The notes under the pieces were generated by a model. It worked only from the letters and a program-made list of their open reading frames with translations. It did not search any database and had not been told where the DNA came from. Both the position numbers and the translations under genes were made by a program. A DNA stretch of 64,000 nucleotides, taken from contig JBJEFI010000079.1 of NCBI GenBank assembly GCA_051873875.1, positions 1-64,000 of the forward strand, written 5' to 3'. This document shows, piece after piece, positions 62,627 through 64,000 of the stretch. Origin of the DNA: JBJEFI01 sp051873875. GTDB lineage: Bacteria; Bacillota; Bacilli; Bacillales; Bacillaceae_G. How positions within the stretch are numbered: the first letter of the stretch is position 1; every line of letters begins with the position of its first letter.

Positions 62627-63757
62627 TCATCTTCCTATCATTTTTTTATATAAATTCTCATATTGCTCCACGATTCTTTCTGAATAAAAGCGTTGCTTTA
62701 CATCTTCAACTGCATTTTCACCCATTTTTTTATGTAAAGATGGTGATTGTAAAATTTCAAGTGAATGATTAATCATACTGTCTATGTCACCTAATTCACA
62801 AATGTAGCCTGTTTCCCCATGTTTAATAACTTCCGGAATTCCGCCAATATTTGTACCAATACAAGGAACACCACATCCCATAGCTTCTAATAGGACAAGT
62901 CCAAAGCTTTCTTTTTCCGATAGCAATAATTTTAAATCACTAATGGATAAAAGCTCTTCAACGTTTTCTTGTTTTCCTAAAAACAGTACTTTATCCTTTA
63001 TTCCTAACTGCTTTACTAAACGAGATACAACCGTTGATTCAGGTCCATCGCCAACTAATAATAATTTGGCAGGTATTTGTTTTTGAATACCATTAAAAAC
63101 TCGAATAACATCCTGAATTCGTTTCACAGCTCGAAAATTAGAAATATGAATAATTACTTTTTCCTCTTCTTTAATACCGTAAATGTCTTTTAAATGAGAA
63201 CAATTATCTTGCTTACGATATACTCTTTCATCGATAAAGTTGTAAATCACTTCAATTTCTTTATTTGTTTCAATCAATGTCTGCGTTTGTTGTACAAGGC
63301 TTTTTGAGACAGCTGTCACAACATCAGATTGTTCAATCCCAAATCGAATAATATTCGTAAGAGACGGATCATACCCCAATACAGTAATATCCGTTCCATG
63401 TAATGTTGTAATAATTTTCACATTGTCATTTAACATTTTCTTTGCTAAATATGCGCACACTGCATGTGGAATCGCATAGTGGGCATGAATAATTTCTAAT
63501 CCTTCACGCTCTACAATTTCAGCAATTTTACTAGCTAAAGCTAAATCATATGGCGGATATTGGAAAACTGAATACTGATTTGCTTCCACTTCATGATAAT
63601 AAATATTCGGATACAACCTTTTTAAACGAAAAGGCATACTCGAACTAATAAAATGAATTTCATGTCCCCTTTCCGCTAACATTTTTCCTAATTCTGTTGC
63701 AACAATTCCTGAGCCACCGACACTAGGGTAACATACAATTCCTATTTTCATTTTCAT
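62627..63757 (-). CDS. bshA: N-acetyl-alpha-D-glucosaminyl L-malate synthase BshA
   Basis: First enzyme of bacillithiol synthesis, a GT4 glycosyltransferase joining GlcNAc to L-malate. The N-terminus KIGIVCYPSVGGSGIVATELGK is diagnostic of BshA. The donor-binding region KESFGLVLLEAMGCGVPCIG near residue 285 is complete. ATG at 63757 follows AGGTGA; alternatives at 63766 and 63751 exist. Translated after bshB1 and just before cca. Confidence 0.96.
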   Translation of the reverse strand: MKMKIGIVCYPSVGGSGIVATELGKMLAERGHEIHFISSSMPFRLKRLYPNIYYHEVEANQYSVFQYPPYDLALASKIAEIVEREGLEIIHAHYAIPHAVCAYLAKKMLNDNVKIITTLHGTDITVLGYDPSLTNIIRFGIEQSDVVTAVSKSLVQQTQTLIETNKEIEVIYNFIDERVYRKQDNCSHLKDIYGIKEEEKVIIHISNFRAVKRIQDVIRVFNGIQKQIPAKLLLVGDGPESTVVSRLVKQLGIKDKVLFLGKQENVEELLSISDLKLLLSEKESFGLVLLEAMGCGVPCIGTNIGGIPEVIKHGETGYICELGDIDSMINHSLEILQSPSLHKKMGENAVEDVKQRFYSERIVEQYENLYKKMIGR

Positions 63758-63766
63758 TTCATTCAC

Positions 63767-64000
63767 CTATTTAAAGAGCAATAATGGTTTCTTGCTTATA
63801 AATCCTTCTGCATATTTTGTTCCTACTTCTTTTCCAAATAGTGTTTCACGTGCCATGATGCTATCTATGTATCCATTTGTAAGAGGGGTATCACTTCCGT
63901 TATCTCCTTTTGTAAACTGACTACGATATGCATTTAAACTGGCAATTTTCTCATTCATTGTTTCTGTTGTATCAATACAAAAAGTTGGTTTATGAAAACC
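63767..64000 (-). CDS. bshB1: Bacillithiol biosynthesis deacetylase BshB1 (partial, N-terminus off window)
   Basis: The C-terminal 77 residues of the deacetylase that forms GlcN-malate after BshA. From the window edge it reads GFHKPTFCIDTTETMNEKIA, then LTNGYIDSIMARETLFGKEVG and KYAEGFISKKPLLL. These segments match the end of BshB1. An internal ATG at 63958 is not its start, because the frame stays open to the edge. Directly followed by bshA. Confidence 0.9.
   Translation of the reverse strand, partial: GFHKPTFCIDTTETMNEKIASLNAYRSQFTKGDNGSDTPLTNGYIDSIMARETLFGKEVGTKYAEGFISKKPLLLFK

Overview
The window is 64 kb of low-GC Bacillota chromosome. Gene content and order match Bacillus sensu lato. 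The stretch recU-ponA-nth-dnaD-aspB-ypmB-dinG-panD/C/B-birA-cca-bshA follows the Bacillus subtilis yp* region. The paired thyA-dfrA genes, the 318-residue ThyA, the T-box-controlled argS and the tandem oppA lipoproteins fit the B. cereus group or a close relative. I saw no phage, transposon, CRISPR array, rRNA or tRNA gene. One run of 100 Ns (24909-25008) is an assembly join inside an oppA gene.

Layout. 1-2.1 kb: polar amino-acid ABC transporter (ATPase cut by the window edge). 2.1-8.6 kb: a GNAT acetyltransferase, an Hsp20, a SCO1-type lipoprotein, a DegV protein, tatA-tatC, and thyA-dfrA-plsC. 8.6-21 kb: argS with its T-box leader, a methyltransferase, bacilliredoxin, ssbB, an ABC-F ATPase, small unknowns, glutathione peroxidase, a DEAD-box helicase and fhs. 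21-31 kb: membrane proteins (CorA, DedA, YkvI), two tandem OppA lipoproteins, pssA and beta-phosphoglucomutase. 31-46 kb: topB, a cold-shock protein, an RNase H-like/zinc-finger pair with a 6S-like RNA upstream, the double dynamin DynA, an M32 carboxypeptidase, a DinG-family helicase, an RlmL-like methyltransferase, RNase P RNA, gpsB and ypsA. 46-64 kb: the ypp cluster, recU-ponA, nth-dnaD, aspB, dinG, pantothenate genes, birA, cca and bacillithiol genes (bshA, end of bshB1).

How the parts connect. Most genes are housekeeping. RecU, Nth, DnaD, TopB, SsbB and two DinG-type helicases serve DNA replication and repair. PonA and GpsB serve cell-wall growth. PanB/C/D make pantothenate for CoA. BshA and BshB1 make bacillithiol, which the bacilliredoxin uses. 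ThyA, DHFR and Fhs share the folate one-carbon pool. Visible regulation includes a T-box upstream of argS, a tandem pan-motif-like leader with terminator upstream of panB, CodY-like boxes upstream of the amino-acid transporter and of oppA, and a cre-like site over the -35 of the beta-phosphoglucomutase gene.

I found no convincing new multi-gene system. The items most worth checking are the panB leader, the 6S-like RNA, a few very short membrane ORFs, two possibly decayed micro-ORFs, and the gap in oppA, which appears to be artificial. Many starts were moved from the longest frame to the codon with a Shine-Dalgarno sequence; this is noted per gene.
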